NCBI GenBank assembly: GCA_018065225.1
Contig: JAGHTS010000114.1
Location: 1 to 12,082, forward strand
Direction: 5' to 3'
Length of the DNA stretch: 12,082 nt
Origin: Candidatus Phascolarctobacterium caballi
Lineage (GTDB): Bacteria; Bacillota; Negativicutes; Acidaminococcales; Acidaminococcaceae
The notes beneath the pieces are model-generated. The model made no database searches. It was not told the DNA's origin and was given only the letters and a program-made list of their open reading frames with translations. The position numbers were made by a program, and so were the translations under genes. This document shows, piece by piece, positions 4,767 through 12,017 of this stretch. The first letter of the stretch is position 1, and each line of letters begins with the position of its first letter.

Positions 4767-6464
4767 TTATTCCTCCTTCTTAATTGTCCCGCCAAAAGCA
4801 TTCCTTGCTTCTTCAACTGACGGCGGTAATTTTTCTTCTGTTTTATTATCTTTTGCTAATGTAACTGCTGCTGAATTTGACTGGTCTGCAAATTGGGAAA
4901 CAAACTGGCATTTTACCCCAACCCGCTGCATAGTCAAAATAGTGTTTTCCATTGCTGACTTATAATCATCATTACTCATTCGCTTGCAAATAAAATCATT
5001 GCCCGCAAACAAAACTGTCATCTTATTATCTTTAAATTCCACCACTTTACCGCTCTTGGCACAACTGCTGACTGCTTTTTTCCCCTGCTGTGCCAAATAT
5101 TCCACAGCCATCTGCCAATATTGCTGGCCTACACTAATATTTTGCGAAACTGTGCCTTGACTTTCAGTTGCTTTTTTAGCTTGCTCCACTGCATTATTAT
5201 CACTTTTTACAACAACTGATTGTTTTGGCAACTCTGCTATATCTTGTTCATTTTTTTCAACTGGTTCTGCCGGCACAACAGGTTGCTTTTTTTCTGTAGG
5301 TTGAGTATCTGCAATTTTAGGTTTTGGAACATTAACTGTCTTTTCTGTCGGTTGAACATTTTGTTTCTCAACATGTGCAGGCATCTCATCCCGTGAACAT
5401 AATTGCAGTAATGCCAATTCCAAAAAAATACGCGGATTCAAACTGTTTTTGACATTATTCATCCCTTTGGCTATTTGCTCCGTTGCCGACAAAATTCTTT
5501 GTGTACTGAATAATTCGGCATTAGCTGCCAAACTTTCTTTGTCATCCACCAAATAGATTTCCTCATCTTCCGGAATAGTTTTAAACAATAGCAATGCCCT
5601 CAAATATTCAGTAAGTTCTGTCAAAATTCTGACTGCTTCCCTGCCTTGAACTAATAATTTGTGTGTAATTTCAATCGTCTTGGCGGCATCATAATTACCA
5701 ATGGCAGTTACCAATTCCCGCAATGCTTCCCTGCCCACAATACCCAAAGTATCACGCACAGAATCAACTGTTACCCGTGGACTCATTACTGCACATTGAT
5801 CCAATAAACTTAATGCGTCCCTCATGCCGCCCTCTGCCTGAATAGCAATCAGTCGCAATGCTTCTTTATCTGCAACAATGTCACTACCCTTTGCCACCAT
5901 CACCAAATGCTGTGTAATATCGTCAACCGTCACACGATGAAAATCAAATCGTTGGCAACGGGAATGAATTGTAGCAGGCACCTTATGCGGGTCTGTAGTT
6001 GCCAAGATAAAAACCACATTGTCAGGCGGTTCTTCTAAAGTTTTCAGTAAGGCATTAAATGCCTCTGTTGTAAGCATATGCACTTCGTCAATAACATAAA
6101 CTTTATAGCGTCCGTCCACTGGTGCAAAAGCAATTCTGTCACGCAATTCCTTAATATTATCTATGCCACGATTGGATGCCGCATCAATTTCCAAAACATC
6201 CATACTGCTGCCTTCTGCAATAGACAGACAGTTTTGGCACTCGCCACAAGGATGCACCGTCGGTCCCCTATCACAATTCAATGCCTTTGCCAAAATACGG
6301 GCAGTACTTGTTTTACCTGTCCCACGAGGTCCTGCAAACAAATAGGCATGGGCAATATGTCCGCTTGCCAAAGCATTACTTAATGCTTGCTTAAAAGTAT
6401 CATGCACTATTAATGTGTCAAAATCTTTAGGCCGCCAACGGCGGTATAATGCTTCATAACTCAT
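4767..6464 (-). CDS. dnaX: DNA polymerase III subunits gamma/tau
   Basis: DnaX is the clamp-loader ATPase that opens the beta clamp and, as tau, links polymerase cores to the helicase. From ATG 6462-6464 it is 565 aa. Walker A is GPRGTGKTS (45-53). Zinc-binding cysteines are C64, C73, C76 and C79. Walker B is VIDEVH (124-129), sensor 1 is ILATTDP (153-159) and the arginine-finger motif is SRC (168-170). Domain III runs to about residue 375. A P/E/K/Q-rich linker (about 378-455) precedes a conserved C-terminal tau domain (about 460-540). The frame is open for 30 more codons upstream, but that part lies inside the PHP gene and the family begins at MSYEALYRRWRP. The start overlaps the PHP stop as TAATG, with GGAAGGA 11 nt upstream. 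An A AAA AAG heptamer at codons 391-393 predicts a frameshifted short form. Confidence 0.97.
   Translation of the reverse strand: MSYEALYRRWRPKDFDTLIVHDTFKQALSNALASGHIAHAYLFAGPRGTGKTSTARILAKALNCDRGPTVHPCGECQNCLSIAEGSSMDVLEIDAASNRGIDNIKELRDRIAFAPVDGRYKVYVIDEVHMLTTEAFNALLKTLEEPPDNVVFILATTDPHKVPATIHSRCQRFDFHRVTVDDITQHLVMVAKGSDIVADKEALRLIAIQAEGGMRDALSLLDQCAVMSPRVTVDSVRDTLGIVGREALRELVTAIGNYDAAKTIEITHKLLVQGREAVRILTELTEYLRALLLFKTIPEDEEIYLVDDKESLAANAELFSTQRILSATEQIAKGMNNVKNSLNPRIFLELALLQLCSRDEMPAHVEKQNVQPTEKTVNVPKPKIADTQPTEKKQPVVPAEPVEKNEQDIAELPKQSVVVKSDNNAVEQAKKATESQGTVSQNISVGQQYWQMAVEYLAQQGKKAVSSCAKSGKVVEFKDNKMTVLFAGNDFICKRMSNDDYKSAMENTILTMQRVGVKCQFVSQFADQSNSAAVTLAKDNKTEEKLPPSVEEARNAFGGTIKKEE
5257..5294 (-). 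promoter_or_regulatory. Putative -1 programmed frameshift site in dnaX
   Basis: Codons 391-393 read GAA AAA AAG (5294-5286), which places the heptamer A AAA AAG in the slippery phase known from E. coli dnaX. A -1 shift adds nine residues (ATCCAGRTS) and ends at TGA (5259-5257). The product would be about 402 aa, keeping the ATPase and oligomerisation domains but lacking the tau domain. A modest hairpin (GTTGTG/CAGAAC with a CCGG loop and one mismatch) starts 6 nt downstream. No Shine-Dalgarno-like stimulator is seen upstream. A second run, A AAA AAT (codons 403-405), would give an immediate TGA in the -1 frame. Confidence 0.55.
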
Positions 6465-7297
6465 TACAAAATCAATCCTTCCGGTAATCGTATTTGTTGA
6501 AATATCACCTGCGGAACCCCAATTCTCCGTCCCGGTACAAAAGTACCATGACAATCACTTCCCGCAGAAATATATAAATCATGCTCTGCACAATAACGCA
6601 ATAACAAATCCGTATCTGTTACTGTGTGTCCGCTATGATAACATTCAAAACCGTCCAATTTTTCATTTTTTAAAATTTTTAAATTTTGACGTACATCTTT
6701 TGTATGAAATCCTGATGCCGCATGTGCGCAAACCGCTATTCCGCCTGCATCATGAATAGCCGTTACAACTTCTGTCACACTGGCAAATGTTGGAAAAGTT
6801 AACTCTCTTTCTTTTGTAAAAATATTTTGAAAAAAATCATTAACCCCTGTACAAAGTTTTTTGTCAATCAAATATGCCAATGCCGCCCATCCACCACGCC
6901 TGCGGTCGTAAGTATAATTGGCAAATTCCCTTACACTTACTGGCCATCCTTCTTTTTCCAATACCTTGATGGAATCAACATCTGTATCCCTTAAAAGTTC
7001 ATCATTGTGGGCAATCAATTCACATAAAATTTTGTTATTTTCGTTTATGCCATAACCCAAAATATGAAATTGCAAACCTTCTTTACTGCTACAAACCTCT
7101 ACGCCATTGATAAAATTCAAGCCATTATCTTTGGCAATTTTTCTTGTTTCCGCCACATTACTGACTTGGTCATGGTCTGTCACAGCAATCAATTTTAAGT
7201 CCCTTTGTTTGGCGGCAGCAACCAGTTCTGTCGGTGTCCAAGTCCCGTCACTGGCTGTAGAGTGAATATGTAAATCAACTAAATCATTTGCTTCCAT
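6464..7297 (-). CDS. PHP-domain phosphoesterase (YciV/TrpH-like)
   Basis: This is a metal-dependent phosphoesterase of the PHP family, 277 aa, close to the YciV/TrpH group. Characterised members include a 5'-3' exoribonuclease (RNase AM) and a 3',5'-nucleotide bisphosphatase, so the substrate is probably RNA ends or pAp-like nucleotides. Metal-ligand motifs are DLHIHSTASDGT (8-19), TDHD (40-43), E67 in GVEVC, H78, AHAASG (191-196), H221 and SDCHG (247-251). The preferred start is ATG at 7295-7297, with GGGA a few bases upstream. A TTG four codons earlier (7307-7309) is open but has no good ribosome-binding site. The gene starts 14 nt after znuB and its stop overlaps the dnaX start. Confidence 0.88.
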   Translation of the reverse strand: MEANDLVDLHIHSTASDGTWTPTELVAAAKQRDLKLIAVTDHDQVSNVAETRKIAKDNGLNFINGVEVCSSKEGLQFHILGYGINENNKILCELIAHNDELLRDTDVDSIKVLEKEGWPVSVREFANYTYDRRRGGWAALAYLIDKKLCTGVNDFFQNIFTKERELTFPTFASVTEVVTAIHDAGGIAVCAHAASGFHTKDVRQNLKILKNEKLDGFECYHSGHTVTDTDLLLRYCAEHDLYISAGSDCHGTFVPGRRIGVPQVIFQQIRLPEGLIL

Positions 7298-7311
7298 ATC
7301 ATTTCCCAATT

Positions 7312-8220
7312 TTAATCTTTGTTATGTTGATATTGCTCGTGACTGTGGTGAACATGCCCGCAAACATCCACCTGCCCATCCTGCTCACATTCCGCACATT
7401 CTTCATGATACAACGGTTGATGATGATGAACAGGTTTTTTCTTAAACATCAATGCCAACAAAAACAATCCTGTTGCCACTAAAATAATTGTTCCACCGGG
7501 TGCCAAGTTTGCATAAAAAGAAATTACCAAACCCAAACTGACACTCACCACCCCATACAACATTGCCTGCAAAATAGTACCTGCAAAACTTGCTGACGTC
7601 TGCAACGCACACGCTACAGGAATAACCAACATTGCACTAACCAAAAGCAGTCCTACAATCCTCATTGACAACGCTACAGTCAGTGCCGTCAAAACTGCCA
7701 ACAGATAATTTAATTTATCCACAGGCAATCCTGCCACACGTGCCGCATTTTCGTCATAAGTCAGGAACTGCAACGGACGATAGTACCAAATAACAAACAA
7801 CAATGCCGCCAATCCAAGTATACCGACAATCCACAAATCCTGACCGCTTACAGTCATCAATGACCCAAACAAAATACTTCCCAAATTAAAACCGCTGTCT
7901 TTATTCAAACTTGCCAAGACAACTGCCAACCCCATACCGGCATAAAAGAAAATGGCAAGTACCATTTCGCTATTATCTTTCAGCAAATTTCGTACACGCT
8001 CAATAGTCAATGAGCCAATAAGACAAGCAACTGCTGCACTCAATACCGGACTGAACCCCCACAAAGCGCCTGCCGTTACTCCTGCAAATGCAATATGCCC
8101 CAACCCGTCGCCAATCATGGACTGACGCCGCAAAACCAAAAACGAGCCAATTAAAGGGCAAACCAATGCCATAATCAATCCTGCCAGCCATGCCCGTTGC
8201 ATAAAAGCCATTTCAAACAT
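7312..8220 (-). CDS. znuB: Zinc/manganese ABC transporter permease with His/Cys-rich tail
   Basis: This is an ABC-3 family inner-membrane permease, the partner of the adjacent ATPase and binding protein. The 302-aa product has about 8-9 hydrophobic segments. FLVLRRQSMIGDGLGHIAFAG (27-47) is the coupling region that contacts the ATPase, and Y155-DENAARVAGLP (155-166) is a second family hallmark. The C-terminal tail after the last membrane helix (262-302) is unusual: it holds nine histidines and three cysteines, including HHH (265-267), C275-x2-C278 and GHVHHSH (288-294). It should lie in the cytosol and may bind zinc. The ATG has AAGGAG 7 nt upstream and starts 11 nt after znuC. Zn is favoured over Mn because of these His clusters, but this is inference. 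Confidence 0.9.
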   Translation of the reverse strand: MFEMAFMQRAWLAGLIMALVCPLIGSFLVLRRQSMIGDGLGHIAFAGVTAGALWGFSPVLSAAVACLIGSLTIERVRNLLKDNSEMVLAIFFYAGMGLAVVLASLNKDSGFNLGSILFGSLMTVSGQDLWIVGILGLAALLFVIWYYRPLQFLTYDENAARVAGLPVDKLNYLLAVLTALTVALSMRIVGLLLVSAMLVIPVACALQTSASFAGTILQAMLYGVVSVSLGLVISFYANLAPGGTIILVATGLFLLALMFKKKPVHHHQPLYHEECAECEQDGQVDVCGHVHHSHEQYQHNKD

Positions 8221-8231
8221 CTGCCTGCTCC

Positions 8232-8948
8232 TTAACGGTAAAAATAACCATGATGGTGATGATGGTTTAATGCCGCCTGCACCTCACCCCAAAAACATAC
8301 ACCATGATCCAAACACAAAGCAGATTTAGCCGAAGCCGCCGCCAGTTCCAAATCATGACTGACCATTACTATAGTTACACCTGCTTCTTGATTAATCTGT
8401 TGCAAATACGCATACAATTCTTCTTTTGCATGTGTATCTATTGCCGTAGCCGGCTCATCCAACAACAAAATTCTTGGCTGTTTCACCATTGCCCGTGCCA
8501 AAAAAACTTTCTGCTGCTGACCGCCTGACAATTCACCCATTCTACGTTTTCCAAAATCTCGCAAATGAAAAAATTGAACAACTTTTTCAATTTCTTTTCG
8601 GTCTTCCTCATTATGCCTTTGAAATGTTTTTTGAGGTTTTAACAATCCGGTAGCGATTACTTCTTCCACACTGATAGGAAAATCTTGCATAGATTTACCA
8701 AACCCCTGTGGCACATAACCAATCTTGCCCCAATCTTTAAATTGTGTAATATCTGTTCCGTAATACTCTATTGTGCCTTCGGTCGGTTTGACAAGATGTG
8801 CCAACATCTTTAACAAAGTTGATTTTCCCGCACCATTTGCTCCAATAACCGCAACAAAATCCCCCTCTTCTATGTCAATATTCAGTTTGTGAAAAACCCA
8901 GCCGTCACCATAATCAAAACTGAGATTTTTTAAACTAATTATTTTCAT
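8232..8948 (-). CDS. znuC: Zinc/manganese ABC transporter ATP-binding protein
   Basis: This cytosolic ATPase powers metal import through the neighbouring permease. It is 238 aa, a normal length. Walker A is GANGAGKST (36-44), the Q-loop is Q81, the signature is LSGGQ (140-144), Walker B is ILLLDEP (160-166) and the switch histidine is H198 in VSHD. Near the C-terminus five consecutive histidines (229-233) precede GYFYR, a feature shared in kind with the His-rich tail of the permease. The ATG overlaps the znuA TGA as ATGA, so translation is coupled. The gene lies 11 nt before znuB. The family assignment is firm; zinc versus manganese is not fixed by this subunit. Confidence 0.94.
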   Translation of the reverse strand: MKIISLKNLSFDYGDGWVFHKLNIDIEEGDFVAVIGANGAGKSTLLKMLAHLVKPTEGTIEYYGTDITQFKDWGKIGYVPQGFGKSMQDFPISVEEVIATGLLKPQKTFQRHNEEDRKEIEKVVQFFHLRDFGKRRMGELSGGQQQKVFLARAMVKQPRILLLDEPATAIDTHAKEELYAYLQQINQEAGVTIVMVSHDLELAAASAKSALCLDHGVCFWGEVQAALNHHHHHGYFYR

Positions 8949-9793
8949 TCTGCAAATTCACGCTTTAATGCTTCTAAATTTCTTTTTTGTAATTCCAAAT
9001 AAGTTACCTTATCTGTTTCGGCAACACCCTCCAACGGGTCTAATACTGCTGTCTTCGCCCCTGTTTCTTTTGCAACCAATTCCGCTAATTTTGGACTTGT
9101 CAAAGTTTCAAAAAAAATGTACCTCACCTGATATTTTTTCACCAGCTGCAACACTTTTTGCAAATCTTGCGGTGTCGGCTCTGCCTCAGGACTTAATCCT
9201 GCCACTGGCACCATTTGCAACGCATAATCCTTTGCCAAATGTCCAAATGCCGCATGAGCAGTTACAAAAGTCCTGCGTCTGTACTGCTTTGCCAAATTAC
9301 TGTACTGCTCATCCAATTTGCTTAACTCCGACAAATAGCGTTCAGTATTCAACTTATATTGAGCAGTATTTTGACTGTCTGCCTGACAAAATACTTCGCA
9401 AATTTTTTTTACCTGTTGTATTGCCCCACGTGGACTGACCCACACATGGGGGTCTTTTTCCCCTATGCCTTCCCCTGTCTGAACGCTGATAATCTCTTTT
9501 TCCTGCAATGCCTGTAATGCAGGTGTTGCCCAAAATTCCACGCCGCCATTATATACAAATACCCGCATATTTCCCAATTTCACCAAATCCTTGGGGCTTG
9601 GCTCATAATCGTGTGGTTCAATTCCATTAGGCACCATCTGATAAACATCAACCAAATCACCGCCAACCCCACGGCAAAATTCTGCCATAGGATAAATGCT
9701 TGCCATAACCTGTAATTTTTCCGCCGCCAAAGTCAAATTACCAAAACCTATACAAATAAAAACTGTAATAATTATCCGTAAAAATTTACCCAC
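8945..9793 (-). CDS. znuA: Zinc ABC transporter periplasmic substrate-binding protein
   Basis: This is a cluster A-I (TroA/ZnuA) metal-binding protein that delivers zinc to the adjacent transporter. The chosen start is GTG (9791-9793), with AGAGG 5 nt upstream (9799-9803), giving 282 aa and a clean Sec signal peptide (basic GKFLR, a hydrophobic 7-23, cleavage near LAA-E). There is no lipobox. An in-frame TTG at 9815-9817 would overlap the cyclophilin gene and spoil the signal peptide. Likely metal ligands are H61 (EPHDYEP), H116 (DPHVWVSP), H180 (TAHAAFGH) and D252 (LDPLEG). The long His/acidic loop of enterobacterial ZnuA is absent: only about 15 residues precede DPHVW. The gene begins 13 nt after the cyclophilin stop, leaving no room for a separate promoter or Zur operator. 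Confidence 0.92.
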   Translation of the reverse strand: MGKFLRIIITVFICIGFGNLTLAAEKLQVMASIYPMAEFCRGVGGDLVDVYQMVPNGIEPHDYEPSPKDLVKLGNMRVFVYNGGVEFWATPALQALQEKEIISVQTGEGIGEKDPHVWVSPRGAIQQVKKICEVFCQADSQNTAQYKLNTERYLSELSKLDEQYSNLAKQYRRRTFVTAHAAFGHLAKDYALQMVPVAGLSPEAEPTPQDLQKVLQLVKKYQVRYIFFETLTSPKLAELVAKETGAKTAVLDPLEGVAETDKVTYLELQKRNLEALKREFAE

Positions 9794-9806
9794 AAAAACC
9801 TCTGTT

Positions 9807-10271
9807 TTATTTAACAACTTCTACCTTTTCCATTACAATGACTTCCTTAGGACGGTCCATAGCATCCGTAGGCACTGCCCCAATCAACCGCACCCTGTCC
9901 ATACCTTCCACAATTTTGCCAAAAATCGCATGATGCCCATCCAACCACGGCGTAGGCGCCAAAGTTATAAAAAACTGACTGCCACCTGTGTTTGGTCCGG
10001 CATTAGCCATACTTAAAATACCCTCATCATCATGTTTCAGCCCTTCACCAAATTCATCTTTAATCTTGTATCCGGGACCACCCATACCCGTACCCGTAGG
10101 GTCACCGCCCTGAATCATAAACCCGTCAATAACCCGATGGAAAATCAAATCGTCATAAAAACCTTTTTCCACCAAATCAATAAAATTCTTGGTTGTAGCA
10201 GGTGCCTTATCCTCAAACATTTCCGCTACAAACTCCCCTTTGTTCGTTACAAATTTAATCTTTCTGTTCAT
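9807..10271 (-). CDS. Cyclophilin-type peptidyl-prolyl cis-trans isomerase
   Basis: This is a single-domain cytosolic cyclophilin (154 aa) that isomerises Xaa-Pro bonds during folding. Catalytic and binding motifs are FHRVIDGFMIQGGD (44-57, with R46, F51 and Q54), MANAGPNTGGSQFFI (88-102, with Q99 and F100), and W109, L110 and H113 in PTPWLDGHHAIFG. There is no signal peptide. The start is ATG 10269-10271, because GGAGG lies 5 nt upstream. The in-frame ATG four codons earlier overlaps that ribosome-binding site. It follows the membrane-protein gene by 19 nt and precedes znuA by 13 nt. Similar short cyclophilins are common in Bacillota. Confidence 0.95.
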   Translation of the reverse strand: MNRKIKFVTNKGEFVAEMFEDKAPATTKNFIDLVEKGFYDDLIFHRVIDGFMIQGGDPTGTGMGGPGYKIKDEFGEGLKHDDEGILSMANAGPNTGGSQFFITLAPTPWLDGHHAIFGKIVEGMDRVRLIGAVPTDAMDRPKEVIVMEKVEVVK

Positions 10272-10290
10272 TTCATCCTCCATTAATTTA

Positions 10291-11169
10291 TCATTTTTTA
10301 TGTTTACCCAAATCGTAAACTAAATAAATGCCCACACCTGCCGCCGTGAACATTGCCGGTGCCAAACTGACTGCCTGTGCATCACCCTGAAAAAAGCCGA
10401 TAAAGAATACACTAACCAAAAAAAACAAATTACTTGCACGCAATCTTTTGCCATCCAGCCGTCTGCCGCTCCTGTCACCTCTGGCTTCCACCAACACACT
10501 CATCCGCAACATGGGCAAAAACAATATAATACTGATTGCCATCAACCCAATATACGGCATAGTCAAAACTGCCGCTTCCCTGCTAATACCATTGCTGAAA
10601 TACAACACACCAAATGAAAATGCCGCCAAATATAAAGAATAGAAACAACCGCCTGTAAGTTGGCTTTCAATAATATAAGCCGCACCAAGCATCATCGGAT
10701 ATAACCAGCCACCATCCTGTCCAAGCCACCAAACACAAAGCAACATTAAAACATTATCAAATATTTTATGTACATCCCCCGAACTGCGGTTTAACATCCT
10801 CAACACAAACACCAAAAACAAAGTCACCATAAAATTGGGGTCACCCTTCCAAAATGCCCACAACACAGCACCAATTCCGCCAATAAAACCGCCCCAACGT
10901 CTATCAGGGTCAAGCTCCATCCCCAACATAAAACTCAACAACAAACAAAAGCCTACCCCTATACCTGCCATACAAGCATCATAAGTAGGAACATTTTTAT
11001 ATAATTGCCAGCCGGCTTCTGCACAAAACGCCAGCACACTGCAAAACAATGCCAACCGTGTTGCCCTGTCACCAAAATCAAACGGACGTGCCAACCCAAA
11101 ATATTTGCCAAGCCCCGTCACATCCACAGGCCCCATAAAGTCTTTGTACTTATTTTTCTGTTTGCTCAT
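10291..11169 (-). CDS. Polytopic membrane protein of unknown function
   Basis: I do not recognise this family. The 292-aa product has a basic, soluble N-terminus (1-34, MSKQKNKYKD...) and about 8-10 hydrophobic segments, near 36-54, 63-83, 94-108, 112-126, 137-150, 155-168, 176-194, 203-225, 246-262 and 268-287. A strongly basic loop, EARGDRSGRRLDGKRLR (228-244), divides the last two segments from the rest and is probably cytosolic. Other visible features are LDPDRRWGGFIGGIGAV (86-102) and a Trp/Gly-rich turn VWWLGQDGGWLYP (146-158). There is no signal peptidase site and no catalytic motif I can name. The ATG has GAGGGG 7 nt upstream, 14 nt after the cytidylyltransferase stop. It sits second in the operon, so a role in envelope or transport is possible but unproven. 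Confidence 0.8.
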   Translation of the reverse strand: MSKQKNKYKDFMGPVDVTGLGKYFGLARPFDFGDRATRLALFCSVLAFCAEAGWQLYKNVPTYDACMAGIGVGFCLLLSFMLGMELDPDRRWGGFIGGIGAVLWAFWKGDPNFMVTLFLVFVLRMLNRSSGDVHKIFDNVLMLLCVWWLGQDGGWLYPMMLGAAYIIESQLTGGCFYSLYLAAFSFGVLYFSNGISREAAVLTMPYIGLMAISIILFLPMLRMSVLVEARGDRSGRRLDGKRLRASNLFFLVSVFFIGFFQGDAQAVSLAPAMFTAAGVGIYLVYDLGKHKK

Positions 11170-11183
11170 TATTTTCCCCTCTG

Positions 11184-11876
11184 TTATCCCTTAAAAAAAT
11201 ATTCAAAAATCGCCAAATCTTCCGGATTGGTAAGTTTTTTGTTCTTAATATCACCCTGTGCTACAAAAATCTTTACCTTTGGCAACATTTGAGCCACCAC
11301 ACCACAATCATCAGTAGCACTAAAATTTGCCTCTTTTGCAGCCAATTCGTATGCCTTGCTAATCACTCCAAGCCGAAATCCCTGCGGTGTCTGACAGGAA
11401 ATCAGATTTGCCCGTTTAGGAGACGCCACCACTTCCCTGTTTTCATTAATTTCCACAATCGTATTAGACGGAGTAACCCCCACATTAACAGCATCATATT
11501 TGTCCAGTGCCTGCAAAACCCTACTGATGACCTGCGTACTCACCAAAGGTCTGGCAGCATCATGAATCAACAGTTTGTCATCAGCAGAATAACCCATATA
11601 ATAATCAATCGCCGCCGCACTGCTGTCATAACGGTTACTGCCGCCAATAATTACACCTGCAACCTTGGGCCAGTTATTCCGTTTGATAATAGTTTTTGCA
11701 TCATCCACATAATCGCTGTTCATCACAATTACAATCTTGTCAACTTGCGGATGATTTTCAAAAATCTGTACAGAATGTTCCAACACCGTACGTCCTGCAA
11801 AACTATAAAATTGTTTTGGTATGACCCACCCCATCCGGGCTCCCACACCGCCCGCCAATATCGCCAGCAAATTCAT
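11184..11876 (-). CDS. ispD: IspD/TarI-family cytidylyltransferase (probable IspD)
   Basis: This 230-aa cytosolic enzyme transfers CMP from CTP to a sugar-alcohol phosphate. IspD makes CDP-methylerythritol in the non-mevalonate isoprenoid pathway; TarI makes CDP-ribitol. The CTP-binding loop is LAGGVGARMG (7-16) with PKQF (20-23). R82 in GGSNRYDSS, HDAARP (105-110), QTPQGF (162-167) and NKKLTNPEDL (212-221) complete the signature. The spacing from RM to PKQ (four residues), LEHS and HDAARP favour IspD. LAGG in place of AAG is TarI-like. No ispF, tarJ or other pathway partner is in the window, so the substrate is not settled. The start is the only ATG fitting the family N-terminus; its GGGG ribosome-binding site is 11 nt upstream and weak. 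It is the first gene after the promoter at 11904-11932. Confidence 0.75.
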   Translation of the reverse strand: MNLLAILAGGVGARMGWVIPKQFYSFAGRTVLEHSVQIFENHPQVDKIVIVMNSDYVDDAKTIIKRNNWPKVAGVIIGGSNRYDSSAAAIDYYMGYSADDKLLIHDAARPLVSTQVISRVLQALDKYDAVNVGVTPSNTIVEINENREVVASPKRANLISCQTPQGFRLGVISKAYELAAKEANFSATDDCGVVAQMLPKVKIFVAQGDIKNKKLTNPEDLAIFEYFFKG

Positions 11877-11903
11877 GACAACAAAACCCCACTTTAATTT
11901 AAT

Positions 11904-11932
11904 ATTATAACATATTGAAAATAATATGGCAC
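11904..11932 (-). promoter_or_regulatory. Extended -10 promoter of the ispD-to-recR operon
   Basis: On the minus strand, TGTTATAAT contains a perfect -10 (11904-11909) with an extended TG. GTGCCA (11927-11932, 4/6 to TTGACA) lies 17 bp upstream. The start is near 11897, about 21 nt before the ATG. The interval 11911-11928, which spans most of the spacer, contains the imperfect palindrome CATATT-N6-AATATG, placed where a repressor would block polymerase. Confidence 0.65.
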
Positions 11933-11969
11933 TTCTTATTCAAGAATGTAGTTTTTGTGAGATTTAACT

Positions 11970-11987
11970 GATTTTATATATAAAATC
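11970..11987. repeat. 18-bp perfect palindrome GATTTTATATATAAAATC
   Basis: The palindrome has no spacer and lies about 38 bp upstream of the -35 of the ispD operon promoter. It could be an operator for that promoter or for a gene beyond the right edge, or a chance AT-rich palindrome. There is no terminator U tract. Confidence 0.5.
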
Positions 11988-12017
11988 CCCTGTATTTCAA
12001 AAACGGCGTTACATTTT

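Noticed and set aside
6465..6554. 30-residue N-terminal extension of DnaX
   Set aside because: It lies wholly within the PHP gene in another frame. DnaX proteins start at MSYEALYRRWRP, and a ribosome-binding site and TAATG coupling support the internal ATG.
9794..9817. TTG start for ZnuA giving eight more residues
   Set aside because: It overlaps the cyclophilin stop, lacks a ribosome-binding site and adds acidic residues before the signal peptide. The GTG at 9791-9793 has AGAGG correctly placed.
10302..10320. GTTTAC/GTAAAC inverted repeat as a zinc-regulator (Zur) site for znuA
   Set aside because: It is only 6 bp per arm, lies in the coding end of the membrane protein upstream of the cyclophilin, and does not match Zur operators I know.
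11289..11897. Plus-strand frame of 202 residues opposite ispD
   Set aside because: It is antisense to a well-conserved cytidylyltransferase, low in recognisable motifs, and has no ribosome-binding site. Other plus-strand frames (for example 8968-9438 opposite znuA and 902-1333 opposite the binding protein) fail for the same reasons.
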